NCBI RefSeq assembly: GCF_001434665.1
Contig: NZ_AZDG01000010.1
Location: forward strand, 1-64,000
Origin: Companilactobacillus tucceti DSM 20183
Lineage (GTDB): Bacteria > Bacillota > Bacilli > Lactobacillales > Lactobacillaceae
Direction: 5' to 3'
DNA length: 64,000 nt
The position numbers and the translations under genes are program-made. Below the pieces are notes generated by a model that was not told the DNA's origin, ran no database searches, and worked only from the letters and a program-made list of their open reading frames with translations. Below, piece by piece: positions 10,201 to 19,798 of the stretch (position 1 is the stretch's first letter; every line of letters begins with the position of its first letter).

Positions 10201-11349
10201 CTAATTAGTCAAGTCTTTAACTATTGAAACTAACTTGTTAGAGAAATTAACGATTTCTTCATCAGTATTATCCTTACCAAAACTAATTCTGATTGAATCG
10301 TTAATTTTAGGGCTATCTTTACCGTACATAGCAACGAGGACATGCGAAGGTTCAAGACTTCCAGCGGTACATGCTGAACCACCAGAAACTGCGAAATATT
10401 CCAAATCTAATCTTGTTAACAATACCCCACGATCGACCCCTGGCAGATAGAGATTAAATACGTGATTTAAAGCATTGATATCTTTAGGACCATTTACTTC
10501 AAATTTTATATTATTATCTTTTAAGATAGTTTGAATATGTTGTTTAAAACCAAAATAACGATCACGACGAGCTGTTTTTTCTTCAGGAGTAATCAGCTCT
10601 ACCGCTTTAGCAAAACCAGCAATAGCTGGAACATTCTCAGTTCCGGCACGACGCTTTGTTTCTTGGTCCCCTCCTTTGATAAAAGAAGGAATTTGAATCT
10701 TATCATTAATATAAAGGAAACCAATAAATTTAGGACCATTTATCTTATGAGCAGAAGTTGACAGTAAATCAATATGTTGATCTTTAACGTCAATAGTCTC
10801 TTGTCCATATGCTTGAACAGCATCTGTATGGAAGAAAGCTTGATGGTCTTGTAACAATTCACCTATCTCTTTAATAGGATTACGAGATCCAACTTCATTA
10901 TTTCCGTACATAATAGATACCAAAATAGTATCATCTGTTAAAGCATTTTTTACTTGGTCAACAGTCACTTCTCCACGTTCATTTGGCATCAAGTAAGTAA
11001 TGTTAAAACCTAATGACTCTAGATACTTCATAGGTTTTAAAATAGCTTCATGCTCAATGGCCGTAGTAATTATATGTTTACCTAGATTTTGTCGTGATAG
11101 AGCAGTTTCAATAACTGCCGTATTATCACTTTCAGTACCACCACTAGTAAAAACTATTTCTGAATCTTTAGCATTGATACTTTTGGCTATAGTATGACGA
11201 CTTTCATCTAATACTTTTCTTGCTTGACGGCCAAAATAGTTAGTGGCTGAAGCATTTCCAAAATTATTTGCCATTTGTTCAGAAATAACATCAACGACTT
11301 CCTTAGCCATTGGCGTTGTGGCAGCATTATCTAAATAAGTAAACTCCAA
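10201..11349 (-). CDS. cysteine desulfurase (IscS/NifS type)
   Basis: PLP enzyme of 382 residues that takes sulfur from cysteine to give alanine and an enzyme persulfide. The PLP lysine is in STSAHKING (Lys202) and the catalytic cysteine in SGGSACTAGS (Cys327). The flexible loop after the cysteine is long, as in IscS-type enzymes. The start is TTG, with AGGGGA about 10 bases upstream. It is co-directional with DUF1831 and mnmA, so it most probably feeds MnmA. A second desulfurase at 42228 is paired with thiI. Confidence 0.92.
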   Translation of the reverse strand: MEFTYLDNAATTPMAKEVVDVISEQMANNFGNASATNYFGRQARKVLDESRHTIAKSINAKDSEIVFTSGGTESDNTAVIETALSRQNLGKHIITTAIEHEAILKPMKYLESLGFNITYLMPNERGEVTVDQVKNALTDDTILVSIMYGNNEVGSRNPIKEIGELLQDHQAFFHTDAVQAYGQETIDVKDQHIDLLSTSAHKINGPKFIGFLYINDKIQIPSFIKGGDQETKRRAGTENVPAIAGFAKAVELITPEEKTARRDRYFGFKQHIQTILKDNNIKFEVNGPKDINALNHVFNLYLPGVDRGVLLTRLDLEYFAVSGGSACTAGSLEPSHVLVAMYGKDSPKINDSIRISFGKDNTDEEIVNFSNKLVSIVKDLTN

Positions 11350-11363
11350 TTTAAAAATCCCCT

Positions 11364-12053
11364 CTACTCTTGATCTAAGAAGTTCAATAACATCTCAACT
11401 GACTTCTTGCCGGCTTGAATAACAAAGTCGTCAAAATTGACACTTGCATCTTCATCACCAACATCACTCATTGAACGAATTACAACGAATGGTGTCTTAA
11501 ATTGTACACAAACTTGCGCCACAGCTGCACCTTCCATTTCAGAAGCTAATGCATCTGGGAACGACTTTTTAATTGTAGCAATTTTTTCTTTTCCGTCAAT
11601 AAATTGATCTCCAGTAACAATTACTCCAACGTGTGAAATTAAGTTTGATTTCTTAGCAGCTTTAAATATTTCATCAACATAAAAAGAGTCGGCCTCAAAG
11701 AATAATGGTTGTTCAGGCAATTGGCCCATTTTATAACCAAATCCAGTTGCATCGGCATCATGGTATGCTAACTTACTTGAAATCACAACATCGCCAATTT
11801 TTAGTCCTTCGCCAATACCACCAGCAGAACCTGTGTTAACTACAAAGTCAGGTTGATAACGATCATTAACAATTGTCGCTGTCATTCCGGCTTGAACTTT
11901 ACCAATACCACTCTTAGCAAGATAAACTTGGTGATTATTGTATGAACCAATAGTAATTTCAACACCAGCAACCTCATCTTTAGTTACGTCGCTTAGAGAT
12001 TCTCTTAGTAATTTGATTTCCTCTTCCATCGGAACGATTACGCCAATTTTCAT
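11364..12053 (-). CDS. mtnN: 5'-methylthioadenosine/S-adenosylhomocysteine nucleosidase
   Basis: Removes adenine from methylthioadenosine and S-adenosylhomocysteine in the methyl cycle, also producing the precursor of AI-2 if luxS is present. It is 229 residues, normal for the family. It opens with KIGVIVPMEEEI, and contains VNTGSAGGIGEGLKIGDVV and the substrate-binding ALASEMEGAAVAQV with the active-site glutamates; the catalytic Asp lies in RSMSDVGDE. It is 14 bases upstream of the desulfurase gene and 14 bases downstream of a small membrane-protein gene, so it is part of one operon. Confidence 0.95.
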   Translation of the reverse strand: MKIGVIVPMEEEIKLLRESLSDVTKDEVAGVEITIGSYNNHQVYLAKSGIGKVQAGMTATIVNDRYQPDFVVNTGSAGGIGEGLKIGDVVISSKLAYHDADATGFGYKMGQLPEQPLFFEADSFYVDEIFKAAKKSNLISHVGVIVTGDQFIDGKEKIATIKKSFPDALASEMEGAAVAQVCVQFKTPFVVIRSMSDVGDEDASVNFDDFVIQAGKKSVEMLLNFLDQE

Positions 12054-12067
12054 TTAACACTTCTCCT

Positions 12068-12361
12068 TTATATAAAAAATAAAATTAAAAATACAATAAT
12101 TATTAAGCCAAACACTGTAATAATCGCAATATTTAGCTTTTTTTTCAATTTATTTGTCTTATTTTCAAATGACTCTAACTTTTCTTGCATAATTTGATCA
12201 GGATGTTCTCTACGATACTCTTCTTCAGCACGTATTCTTTCTTGATCTCTTATTTCTTGTTGTCTTTTTTCAATTTGATCAGCCGGTACTACTGAATCAT
12301 ATTCAGATTTATCTGAATTAGAAAATCTATCTTTTATTTTAGAAAAAAGATTATTTAGCAT
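12068..12361 (-). CDS. hypothetical tail-anchored membrane protein
   Basis: Protein of 97 residues that I cannot assign to a function. Residues 1-74 are highly charged and helix-forming (IEKRQQEIRDQERIRAEEEY), probably a coiled coil. Residues about 75-97 are one hydrophobic segment ending at the C terminus, so the charged part should face the cytoplasm. Its start overlaps the end of the Nudix gene by 11 bases, which supports it as a real, coupled gene. It may be a small adaptor in the nudF-mtnN-iscS operon; that is only position. Confidence 0.75.
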   Translation of the reverse strand: MLNNLFSKIKDRFSNSDKSEYDSVVPADQIEKRQQEIRDQERIRAEEEYRREHPDQIMQEKLESFENKTNKLKKKLNIAIITVFGLIIIVFLILFFI

Positions 12362-12914
12362 TCAATAACTCCCAATAAGTAATTGCGTAAATAGACTTAG
12401 AATCACAAATCACACCGGCATCAACTTGTTCCTTAGCCTCTTTTAAAGTAAGTTTCTCAACATTTAAAAACTCATCTTGATCCAAGGGACGCTTGAATTC
12501 GACTTCTTTTAATTTATCAGCTTTAAACATCGTTAACTTTTCGTTTGAATAACCAGGGCTGGCAAAAAAGGCTGTAACCTTTTCTAAATTATCGGTTGTC
12601 ATACCTAGTTCTTCATTCATTTCACGTAATGCTACTTCCTTTAAATCACTGCCCTCATCAGGGTCAATCTTACCAGCTGGAATTTCCAAAGTCTCTTGGT
12701 CTAAAGGTGCACGCCATTGTCTAACAAAAATCATTCTTCCATCGTCAGTAAATGGAATAATTGCAACCGCACCATGATGCTTAACTACTTCCCTTATAGC
12801 TGGAATACCATTAGGAAGTATAACTTGTTCAACATCTACATTAATAATTTTTCCACCAAATACTCTTTTTTGAGCTACTACTTCTTCATAATATCTAGAA
12901 TCTTCTTTATTCAT
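12351..12914 (-). CDS. Nudix hydrolase, ADP-ribose pyrophosphatase type
   Basis: Hydrolase of 187 residues that would split ADP-ribose into AMP and ribose 5-phosphate. The N-terminal strand region (VVAQKRVFGGKIINVDVEQV) and the VFVRQWRAPL segment are typical of the NudF group. The Nudix box runs from PAGKIDPDE to REMNEELGM; its spacing between the first Glu and the RE pair is nine residues instead of the usual seven. It overlaps the MFS gene by 8 bases upstream and the small membrane-protein gene by 11 bases downstream. Confidence 0.87.
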   Translation of the reverse strand: MNKEDSRYYEEVVAQKRVFGGKIINVDVEQVILPNGIPAIREVVKHHGAVAIIPFTDDGRMIFVRQWRAPLDQETLEIPAGKIDPDEGSDLKEVALREMNEELGMTTDNLEKVTAFFASPGYSNEKLTMFKADKLKEVEFKRPLDQDEFLNVEKLTLKEAKEQVDAGVICDSKSIYAITYWELLNAK

Positions 12915-14328
12915 TTTTCAAACCTCTTGATTTCATTAACCTTATTACAGACATAAGTATCGCCACTAAACAAATTGCTAGTGCAAATGCCATTGTGACA
13001 CGCATACCATCAATAAAGATATCGGGTCTATTATCAATATATGTTGTCACAGACTTTCCATAAAAGCTACTCATTGATAAGAACAAAATTGTTGTTGATA
13101 CAGAAACTCCAATTATCATTCCCATATTTCTTGCCAATGCATTCAACCCTCCAGCAATACCTAAATCTTTAGGGTCAACTGAACTCATGATCATAGTATT
13201 ATTGGGAGCTTGGAACAATCCATTTCCCAATCCATTCAAACCAATAAATAATAGTATAAACCATAAGCTGGTATTTACATTAAAGAATAGATAGCCAATT
13301 TGGGCAACCGCAAGAACAGATAATCCGGTAATTGTTAATAAAATTGGATTAATTTTAGCAGACATTTTACCAGATATTGGAGAAATGATAACTTGAACAA
13401 TTGGGAACATCATTAGGATATATCCAGCAATAGAGGCTTTTATTCCCAATGCATTTTCCAAATAAAACGGTGAAACAACGTTGAAAAAGAAATTAGTAAC
13501 AAAAATTAAAAATCCCACAACTAAGCCCAAAGTAAAATCATGATTTTTAAAGATTCTTAATTCTATCATTGGTTGCTCAGTATTCTTTTGTAAGTGAATA
13601 AACCACATAAACAAGAGAATTGATAAGATGAAAGCTAAAATAATATAAATGTTCCCAAAACCGACTGATTGGCCAATAAAGATTGCGGCAAAGAATAGTA
13701 ATAATGTTACAAGATAAACAAAAAATCCACGATAGTCAAATTTTGCTGGATTTTTCGGTTCTTTCTTTGGCAAATTTAAATATCCTAATATTAAGGCTAT
13801 AGCTCCAATTGGCAAATTTATCCAAAAAATATAGCTCCAATGAAATTGTGAAAGTATTAATCCACCGATCCCTGGTCCTGCAATAGAACCAATCGATACA
13901 AACGAACCAATATATCCTAAAGCATAGCCACGCTCACGTAACGGAAAGGTTTGTGTAATTATGCCATTATTAGTTGCCATTGCCATCGATCCGCCAAAAG
14001 CTTGAAGAGTTCTACCTGCCAATAGAATTGGTAAATCAACTCCAAAACCACAAACTAGAGAACCCAAAATAAATAGAAAAGATCCCATTTTAAAAACTTT
14101 GATTTTACCAATTGCATCAGCTAATTTACCAAATAACAATAGGAAGATACAAATTGTAACTAAGTAGATAGAAACGATCCATTCGGCCATATTCATAGGT
14201 ATATTTAAGTCTTTACTAATTACTGGCAATGCAATATTAACAATAGACCCATCTAAGGTGGCCATTAAAGTAAATATTCCCACTGAAATAAGTATCATCC
14301 ATCTTTTAGGATTTAATTCTTCATCCAC
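12907..14328 (-). CDS. MFS transporter, DHA2 (EmrB/QacA) family
   Basis: Proton-driven exporter of 473 residues with about 14 membrane segments, the topology of the DHA2 drug-efflux group. Visible motifs are LFGKLADAIGKIKVFK (motif A, about 65-80) and SIAGPGIGGLIL (motif C, antiporter type). It starts LMATLDGSIVNIALPVI, the classic DHA2 first helix with the conserved Asp. Substrate cannot be read. It heads the MFS-nudF-mtnN-iscS-mnmA run. A multidrug or metabolite efflux role is family knowledge. Confidence 0.88.
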   Translation of the reverse strand: MDEELNPKRWMILISVGIFTLMATLDGSIVNIALPVISKDLNIPMNMAEWIVSIYLVTICIFLLLFGKLADAIGKIKVFKMGSFLFILGSLVCGFGVDLPILLAGRTLQAFGGSMAMATNNGIITQTFPLRERGYALGYIGSFVSIGSIAGPGIGGLILSQFHWSYIFWINLPIGAIALILGYLNLPKKEPKNPAKFDYRGFFVYLVTLLLFFAAIFIGQSVGFGNIYIILAFILSILLFMWFIHLQKNTEQPMIELRIFKNHDFTLGLVVGFLIFVTNFFFNVVSPFYLENALGIKASIAGYILMMFPIVQVIISPISGKMSAKINPILLTITGLSVLAVAQIGYLFFNVNTSLWFILLFIGLNGLGNGLFQAPNNTMIMSSVDPKDLGIAGGLNALARNMGMIIGVSVSTTILFLSMSSFYGKSVTTYIDNRPDIFIDGMRVTMAFALAICLVAILMSVIRLMKSRGLKNE

Positions 14329-14356
14329 GTTACTTCTCCTTGATAAATAATTTCAA

Positions 14357-14385
14357 TAAAAAAGAAAGCACTATTCAGCGCTTTC
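14357..14385 (-). terminator. intrinsic terminator after the cold-shock-like gene
   Basis: On the minus strand the stem GAAAGCGC/GTGCTTTC (one G-U pair), a 6-base loop and a run of six Us. The stem overlaps the stop codon of the cold-shock-like gene, so it ends the ileS-csp transcript. Confidence 0.8.
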
Positions 14386-14598
14386 CTCATCTTGTTTTGG
14401 ATCTAATATAGTTATATTAATTGCCTGTGGACCTTTAAAACCAGGAGCAATTTCAAACTCAACGTCTAGATCTGGCTTGATAAAGAAGTCCTCACGATTC
14501 AAAACAGAATCAGCAAAGAAAAAGATATCTTCTTCTCCATTATTTACAAAACCAAATCCTCTTTCGTTATTAAAACGAATTATTTTTCCTTGAAACAT
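14371..14598 (-). CDS. divergent cold-shock-domain protein
   Basis: Protein of 75 residues with a single CSD-like fold. RNP1 is recognisable as ERGFGFVNN (about 12-20); RNP2 is DIFFFADS rather than the usual DIFVHFS, so the RNA-binding aromatic patch is altered. The tail is acidic (DPKQDEESAE). It begins 2 bases after the ileS stop codon and has its own terminator, so it is co-transcribed with ileS under the T-box. It is probably an RNA-binding protein. Lactobacilli usually carry a separate canonical CspA, which this is not. Confidence 0.75.
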   Translation of the reverse strand: MFQGKIIRFNNERGFGFVNNGEEDIFFFADSVLNREDFFIKPDLDVEFEIAPGFKGPQAINITILDPKQDEESAE

Positions 14599-14600
14599 TA

Positions 14601-17381
14601 TTAGCCCTCAAAACCTTCTTCAATTGTTTGAGGATATTCCTCAGTAACAATCTTAGCACATCTTGAGCAGAATGTTGGGAAGTTTGAGTCACTACCGACA
14701 TCAGTCTTGATCATACGACATCTTTGACATACATCTCCATCAGCTTTTTCAACTAGAACACTAGCATCTTCATACTTGTCAGCATCTGCAGGTGCAACAT
14801 CTTGACTGATCTCAAATTGGGAAACAATCAATAATTGACCAAAGTTACTATCAATTTTATCCAATGTAGACTTCAATTCATCATTTGGATAAATAGTTAC
14901 CTTAGCTTCTAATGATTTACCGATCAATTTGTTTGTACGAGCAACTTCTAGTGACTTCAAAACATCATCACGGAATGACATGAATTTACTCCAATTTTCA
15001 TGAATTTCATCAGCATCTGATAAATTCTCAACAACTGGTAGTTCTGTCAATTGAACGTATTCTTCAGGTTCTTTTAGATATTCCCAAACTTGTTCCATAG
15101 TGTGTGGCAATATTGGAGTCAACAATTTAGCTAGTTTAACAGCTGAATCATAGATAACAGTTTGCATTGAACGACGTGAATGTGAATCTTCAGGATCAAT
15201 GTAAACAACATCCTTGGCAAAGTCTAGATAGAATGTTGACATTTCATTAGTAATAAAGCGAACAACGTTCTTTGTTACATCAGCAAAATCATATACGTCA
15301 TACTCATCATGCAATTTCTTAACTAAGTCATTTAATTTAACTGCAATATATTTATCTTCTGGACGAAGATCTTCATAAGCAACGCGATTTTCTTTTGGAT
15401 CAAAATCAGCTGTATTAGCAAGCATGAATCTCATTGTATTACGAATCTTACGGTAAGTTTCAGAAACTTGTTTGAATGAATCAACTGATACAGAAACATC
15501 AGAACTAGAATCAATTGAAGCAACCCAAAGACGGATGATTTCAGCACCGAATTGTTTTTCGATATCAGAAGGTGCAATAACATTACCTAATGATTTACTC
15601 ATCTTTACGCCATTCTTATCAAGAGTAAATCCTTGAGAAAGGATAGCTTTATATGGAGCAACACCAAATGCGGCAACTGATGTGATCAATAGTGAGTTAA
15701 ACCAACCACGATACTGATCAGAACCTTCAAGAATCAAGTCAGCTGGAAATTCTAAGTTATCACGTAACTTAGCAACTCCAGCATGAGCTGTCCCAGAATC
15801 AAACCAAACATCCATGATGTCTGTTTCTTTAGTAAACTCACCATTTGGACTATTAGGATTTGTATATCCTTCTGGCAAAAGATCTTTAGCATCACGTTCA
15901 AACCAAACATTTGAACCATATTTACCAAATAAATCTGCGACATGATCAATAATTTCTTTGGTCATGATTGGTTCACCATTTTCAGCGTAGAAAATTGGAA
16001 GTGGAACACCCCAAGCACGTTGTCTTGAAATTACCCAATCACCACGATCGCGGATCATATTATAAAGACGTTTCTTACCCCAGTCAGGGATAAAACTTAC
16101 TTTTTCAAGCTCAGATAATAATTGTGGTCTGAATTTATCAATTGAAGCAAACCATTGTGGTGTAGCACGGAAAATAACTGGTTTCTTTGTACGCCAATCA
16201 TGTGGATAACTATGGCTAAAGAAGCTCAATTTCAATAATGAGCCATTTTCAGTCATACGTTCGGTGATCATCTTATTTGCTTTATCATAAAAGACACCTT
16301 TATATTCAGGAACTTCATCAGTAAAGCAACCATGAGCATCAATTGGCGAAAAGATTGGCAACTTATATTTCATACCAACAACAAAGTCATCAGCACCAAA
16401 TCCAGGAGCTGTATGAACTAATCCAGTACCATCATCTAATGTAACGTGATTACCAAGAATAAGTAGTGATTCACGATCATAGAATGGATGAGTAGCTGTT
16501 AAACCTTCAAGTTCACTACCCTTAAAAGTCTTTAGAGTTTCAACATTATCCCATTCAAGTGTTTCCTTTAAGAAACTGATACGTTCTTCAGCAACAACAT
16601 ACTTTTTACCGTCAGCATTAACTAAAGCATAGTTAAACTTAGGATTTACACAGATAGCCTCATTTGAAGGCATTGTCCATGGAGTTGTTGTCCAAATAAT
16701 GAATGATGTATCTGTATCTAATAATCCTTTACCATCACGAACCTTAAAGGCAACAAAAATTGATGGGGATTTAATATCCTTATACTCAATTTCAGCTTCA
16801 GCCAAAGTTGATTCTGATGATGGTGACCAATAAACAGGCTTCTTACCACGATAGATATAACCTTTATCAACCATTTCACCAAAGACTTTTACTTCTTCTT
16901 TTTCAAACTCTGGTTGATATGTAATATATGGATGTGCCCAATCAGCTGAAACACCTAGACGTTTAAAGCCAGCCATTTGTTTTTTGATTTCTTTTTCAGC
17001 AAAATCACGACACATTTCACGGTATTCAGTCATACCGATTTCCTTACGTTTAACACCTTTTTTGGCTAATTGTTGCTCAATTGGTAGACCATGAGTATCC
17101 CAACCTGGTACGTATGGTGAACGGAAACCGTTCATTGACTTATATCTAACAATGATATCTTTTGAGATCTTGTTCAATGCATGTCCCATATGAATATCAC
17201 CATTAGCAAATGGAGGGCCATCTAGTAATTCAAAAGTTGGTTTTCCTTCATTTAATTTTTGACGCTTTTCATATATTTTGTTTTCTTCCCAAGCTTTTTG
17301 CCATTCTGCTTCTTTATTAGGCAAATTACCTCGCATAGGGAATTTAGTTTTACCTAAATTTAAAGTATCTTTTACTTTCAT
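14601..17381 (-). CDS. ileS: isoleucyl-tRNA synthetase
   Basis: Class I synthetase of 926 residues charging tRNA-Ile with isoleucine and editing valine. The HIGH signature is [15 protein letters not shown] is [14 protein letters not shown], and the C terminus holds a four-cysteine zinc site (CQRCRMIK and CSRCAKI). The frame extends 38 codons upstream, but that stretch is the T-box leader with its terminator; the ATG at 17381 behind AAGGGGTGTAAGG is the true start ([14 protein letters not shown]). It is followed at once by the cold-shock-like gene and preceded by divIVA. Control by uncharged tRNA-Ile is expected. Confidence 0.97.
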   Translation of the reverse strand: MKVKDTLNLGKTKFPMRGNLPNKEAEWQKAWEENKIYEKRQKLNEGKPTFELLDGPPFANGDIHMGHALNKISKDIIVRYKSMNGFRSPYVPGWDTHGLPIEQQLAKKGVKRKEIGMTEYREMCRDFAEKEIKKQMAGFKRLGVSADWAHPYITYQPEFEKEEVKVFGEMVDKGYIYRGKKPVYWSPSSESTLAEAEIEYKDIKSPSIFVAFKVRDGKGLLDTDTSFIIWTTTPWTMPSNEAICVNPKFNYALVNADGKKYVVAEERISFLKETLEWDNVETLKTFKGSELEGLTATHPFYDRESLLILGNHVTLDDGTGLVHTAPGFGADDFVVGMKYKLPIFSPIDAHGCFTDEVPEYKGVFYDKANKMITERMTENGSLLKLSFFSHSYPHDWRTKKPVIFRATPQWFASIDKFRPQLLSELEKVSFIPDWGKKRLYNMIRDRGDWVISRQRAWGVPLPIFYAENGEPIMTKEIIDHVADLFGKYGSNVWFERDAKDLLPEGYTNPNSPNGEFTKETDIMDVWFDSGTAHAGVAKLRDNLEFPADLILEGSDQYRGWFNSLLITSVAAFGVAPYKAILSQGFTLDKNGVKMSKSLGNVIAPSDIEKQFGAEIIRLWVASIDSSSDVSVSVDSFKQVSETYRKIRNTMRFMLANTADFDPKENRVAYEDLRPEDKYIAVKLNDLVKKLHDEYDVYDFADVTKNVVRFITNEMSTFYLDFAKDVVYIDPEDSHSRRSMQTVIYDSAVKLAKLLTPILPHTMEQVWEYLKEPEEYVQLTELPVVENLSDADEIHENWSKFMSFRDDVLKSLEVARTNKLIGKSLEAKVTIYPNDELKSTLDKIDSNFGQLLIVSQFEISQDVAPADADKYEDASVLVEKADGDVCQRCRMIKTDVGSDSNFPTFCSRCAKIVTEEYPQTIEEGFEG

Positions 17382-17396
17382 CCTTACACCCCTTAT

Positions 17397-17565
17397 AAAA
17401 AATAAAAAGAACCCATCCAAATTAGGACGAGTTCTCGCTATACCACCTATTGGTAAATAATTATAGAAATTTTTAAGAGTTGATATACTAAACAAATTAT
17501 TCTACTAACCTCTCACCATACGTTAGCTCGCTGGAAAATGTTTTATAAAGCACTTGTTCTCTTAA
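17397..17565 (-). promoter_or_regulatory. T-box leader of ileS (tRNA-Ile responsive)
   Basis: The Stem I base is TTAAGAG (17559-17565) with CTCTTAA (17473-17479); the distal hairpin is CTAAC...GTTAG, containing GGTGAGAG. The likely specifier is ATC (Ile) at 17482-17484. The T-box bulge (17434-17448) reads AGGTGGTATAGCGAG, differing from the common GGTACCGCG. A perfect terminator follows: 11-bp stem 17408-17418/17425-17435, then a U-rich run. The Stem I base contains the divIVA stop codon, so the leader overlaps divIVA. Confidence 0.88.
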
Positions 17566-18293
17566 TTATTGTTATTATTCTGATCATCGTTATCAAATTG
17601 GAATGTCGGACCATTCTGATCATGATTGATCGTATAAGGATCATCCGAACTTTCCTCTGATTTTTGACTATCAGCAATGTTGTCATTATAATTCATTTGC
17701 TCGTCATTGGAAACACTATCTTGATAATTTTCATAATTATCTTGAGAATACTGTCCATTATCCATACCGATTTTTTGCTTCAAATCGTTGGTAGATGTAG
17801 CATCAGCAAGCTTTTGCCACTTAGGACTCTCGATCATTTCCAATTGTTGTTGCAACATACCTTGCAAACCTTGTCTGAAACTATCTGTTTTCTGCTTCAA
17901 CTCATCAGTTTCAATTGTCACTTGTCGAGCTTTATCAGAGGCATCTTGTAAAATTTGGTTAGACTTATCTGTCGATTGATCTAATAACTCACGGGCCTTC
18001 TTTTGTGATTCTTCAATAATCACTTGTGCTTCTTGTTCAGCCCCAGATTTAACCTTGTCAGCGGCATTTTGTGCAACTAAAATCGATTGATTTAAAGCAT
18101 CTTTCATATCAGTAAAATATTTGAGTTGCTCTTTAACATCTGCAAGTTCTTTTTCTAATTGTGAGTTCTTTTGTAAAGCTAAATCATAGTCTTGAACTAC
18201 CTGGTTCAAAAACTTATCGACTTGGTCACGATCGTACCCACGAAATTTGTGGTCAAAATCTTTATCATGTATTTCAACTGGTGATAATACCAT
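17562..18293 (-). CDS. divIVA: cell-division protein DivIVA
   Basis: Coiled-coil protein of 243 residues that gathers at negatively curved membrane near septa and poles. The N-terminal lipid-binding domain is clear (PVEIHDKDFDHKFRGYDRDQ, about 5-24), followed by long coiled coils (about 35-160) and a disordered acidic tail rich in Asn, Asp and Gln. The ending is a run of Asn residues. It lies at the end of the dcw cluster, 16 bases after ylmH. Its stop codon forms part of the base of the ileS T-box. Confidence 0.93.
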   Translation of the reverse strand: MVLSPVEIHDKDFDHKFRGYDRDQVDKFLNQVVQDYDLALQKNSQLEKELADVKEQLKYFTDMKDALNQSILVAQNAADKVKSGAEQEAQVIIEESQKKARELLDQSTDKSNQILQDASDKARQVTIETDELKQKTDSFRQGLQGMLQQQLEMIESPKWQKLADATSTNDLKQKIGMDNGQYSQDNYENYQDSVSNDEQMNYNDNIADSQKSEESSDDPYTINHDQNGPTFQFDNDDQNNNNN

Positions 18294-18309
18294 AATTTCA
18301 CGCCCCTAA

Positions 18310-19107
18310 TCATTTATTAATGACATTTACAAACAGTATATACTTATTATTTCTGGATTTACCCATAATATCATTAATCCTTATTCGACCATATCCACGA
18401 ACACTTAGCGTATCACTCATTGTAATAAATTCACTAGCATTGCGTGTATTGGCCCAATTAAGCTGAACCTTACCATGTTCTACCAAAGATTTTGCAACCT
18501 GACGAGATAAATCGTAAGCAGTCGCAATAACAGTATCTATTCGAAGTGACTGAACACGAATATCTTCATCTACCGAATCATCTCTAGGAAGCAACAAGTC
18601 AGTAAAATCTTTTTGAATTAAATGAATCTTATATGGTCCAATTTTAGTAACTTGCTCCTCAATATAATCATCCATCTGGTCAAAAACGAAAAATTGCCAT
18701 CTTTCACCATCAGTAATGATGTCACCAAAATGATCACGATCTACTCCTGATCCTGTCAGGGAACCAAGAATTTGACCGTGATGCAAATTAGCAAATTTTT
18801 CTGGATATCTTATTTCGTACATTGAAACCTTAAAGTCGGATTCTTTTGGTACAAAATAATCAGGAGCAATTATACCCCTGACTCTTTCCGCATCTTCATA
18901 TCCACCAAAATAATGAACAAATAAATCATCGTATTTATTGATTAAATTATTCAAAATAAGCTGCTCTCTTTTGTTAAGGAAATCAGTTAACTGTGGTGTA
19001 TACATTGTCTGTGACTTTAACAGCAAATCACCGATACGATCGACAAAAGGTTTTTCTTCTGGACGAAAAAAGCCGCTATTTAAGCTTATTTTTTCTTTGT
19101 CTGCCAT
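18310..19107 (-). CDS. ylmH: YlmH family S4-domain RNA-binding protein
   Basis: Protein of 265 residues. The first 180 residues hold the YlmH-specific part (EEKPFVDRIGDLL, YFGGYEDAERVRGIIAP) and the C-terminal quarter an S4 RNA-binding domain (RIDTVIATAYDLSRQVAKSLVEHGKVQLNW). YlmH homologues bind ribosomes and help rescue stalled nascent chains; its genes sit with divIVA across the Firmicutes. It starts 1 base before the end of yggT and lies 16 bases before divIVA, so it belongs to one transcript. Confidence 0.92.
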   Translation of the reverse strand: MADKEKISLNSGFFRPEEKPFVDRIGDLLLKSQTMYTPQLTDFLNKREQLILNNLINKYDDLFVHYFGGYEDAERVRGIIAPDYFVPKESDFKVSMYEIRYPEKFANLHHGQILGSLTGSGVDRDHFGDIITDGERWQFFVFDQMDDYIEEQVTKIGPYKIHLIQKDFTDLLLPRDDSVDEDIRVQSLRIDTVIATAYDLSRQVAKSLVEHGKVQLNWANTRNASEFITMSDTLSVRGYGRIRINDIMGKSRNNKYILFVNVINK

Positions 19108-19108
19108 T

Positions 19109-19378
19109 TTAAATCACCATAAATATTACTTTCTGGACTAATTGTAAAATAATCAAAGCAATTAATGGAGAAAAATCTAAAACTTGTCTATTTAAAAATG
19201 GTAAAGCTTTATGAATCAATACTAGAAATGGTTGTACTAACCTAACGATCAATTGACCAAATGGATTTTGATACAATCTTGGCATAAATGAAAGTATGCA
19301 GTAAATAAATATCACCATTTCATACAATTGGAAAATTCCAGCAATGATATACGGTAAACCGGTTAAAATTCGATCCAT
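19109..19378 (-). CDS. YggT family membrane protein
   Basis: Small integral membrane protein of 89 residues, YggT (YlmG) family. Two membrane segments (about 10-28 and 66-86) flank the conserved loop FMPRLYQNPFGQLIVRLVQPFLVLIHKALP-type sequence. Homologues affect cell division and chromosome or membrane organisation, but no mechanism is settled. It lies between sepF and ylmH, the usual place in the dcw cluster of Gram-positive bacteria, with spacings of 13 bases and 1 base. Confidence 0.9.
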   Translation of the reverse strand: MDRILTGLPYIIAGIFQLYEMVIFIYCILSFMPRLYQNPFGQLIVRLVQPFLVLIHKALPFLNRQVLDFSPLIALIILQLVQKVIFMVI

Positions 19379-19391
19379 CTAACTCCCCTAT

Positions 19392-19784
19392 CTATTCATT
19401 AATATCGGGAATGCTACCATCAATTTCAAACTTAGGCGGTGTACATAGGAATATCTTATCTCCTACACGTTTAATTTCACCATTTAGAGCAAAAATGGAT
19501 CCCGTCAAAAAATCAACAATTCTTTTTGCTGAATCATCATTGATATTATTGAAATTTACAATAACAGCCTTATTGTTTAACAATTGTTTGGCAACTACCT
19601 TCGCATCAGCATACACTCTTGGTTGATAAATAGCTATCTTGCTGCTGTTGGTAGTTCTAGAATCTGTTGTTGAATTCATTGAAACAACCTTTTCATTATT
19701 AGAATAATCAGCCTCTTGTACAGGTTGATTCTCATCGTCTTCATCATTAATACCAAAGAAGTTACTGAACTTTTCAAATGCCAT
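19392..19784 (-). CDS. sepF: cell-division protein SepF
   Basis: Membrane anchor and bundler of FtsZ, 130 residues. An N-terminal amphipathic helix (MAFEKFSNFFG) is followed by an acidic, disordered linker and the SepF core from about residue 48 (KIAIYQPRVYADAKVVAKQLL, DDSAKRIVDFLTG, FLCTPP). It lies 14 bases downstream of ftsZ, the canonical position. Length and motifs are normal for lactobacilli. Confidence 0.95.
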   Translation of the reverse strand: MAFEKFSNFFGINDEDDENQPVQEADYSNNEKVVSMNSTTDSRTTNSSKIAIYQPRVYADAKVVAKQLLNNKAVIVNFNNINDDSAKRIVDFLTGSIFALNGEIKRVGDKIFLCTPPKFEIDGSIPDINE

Positions 19785-19798
19785 AGATAAGTTCTCCT

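Noticed and set aside
17382-17495. 38-codon N-terminal extension of ileS
   Set aside because: It lies over the T-box bulge and terminator and has no ribosome site; the ATG at 17381 has one.
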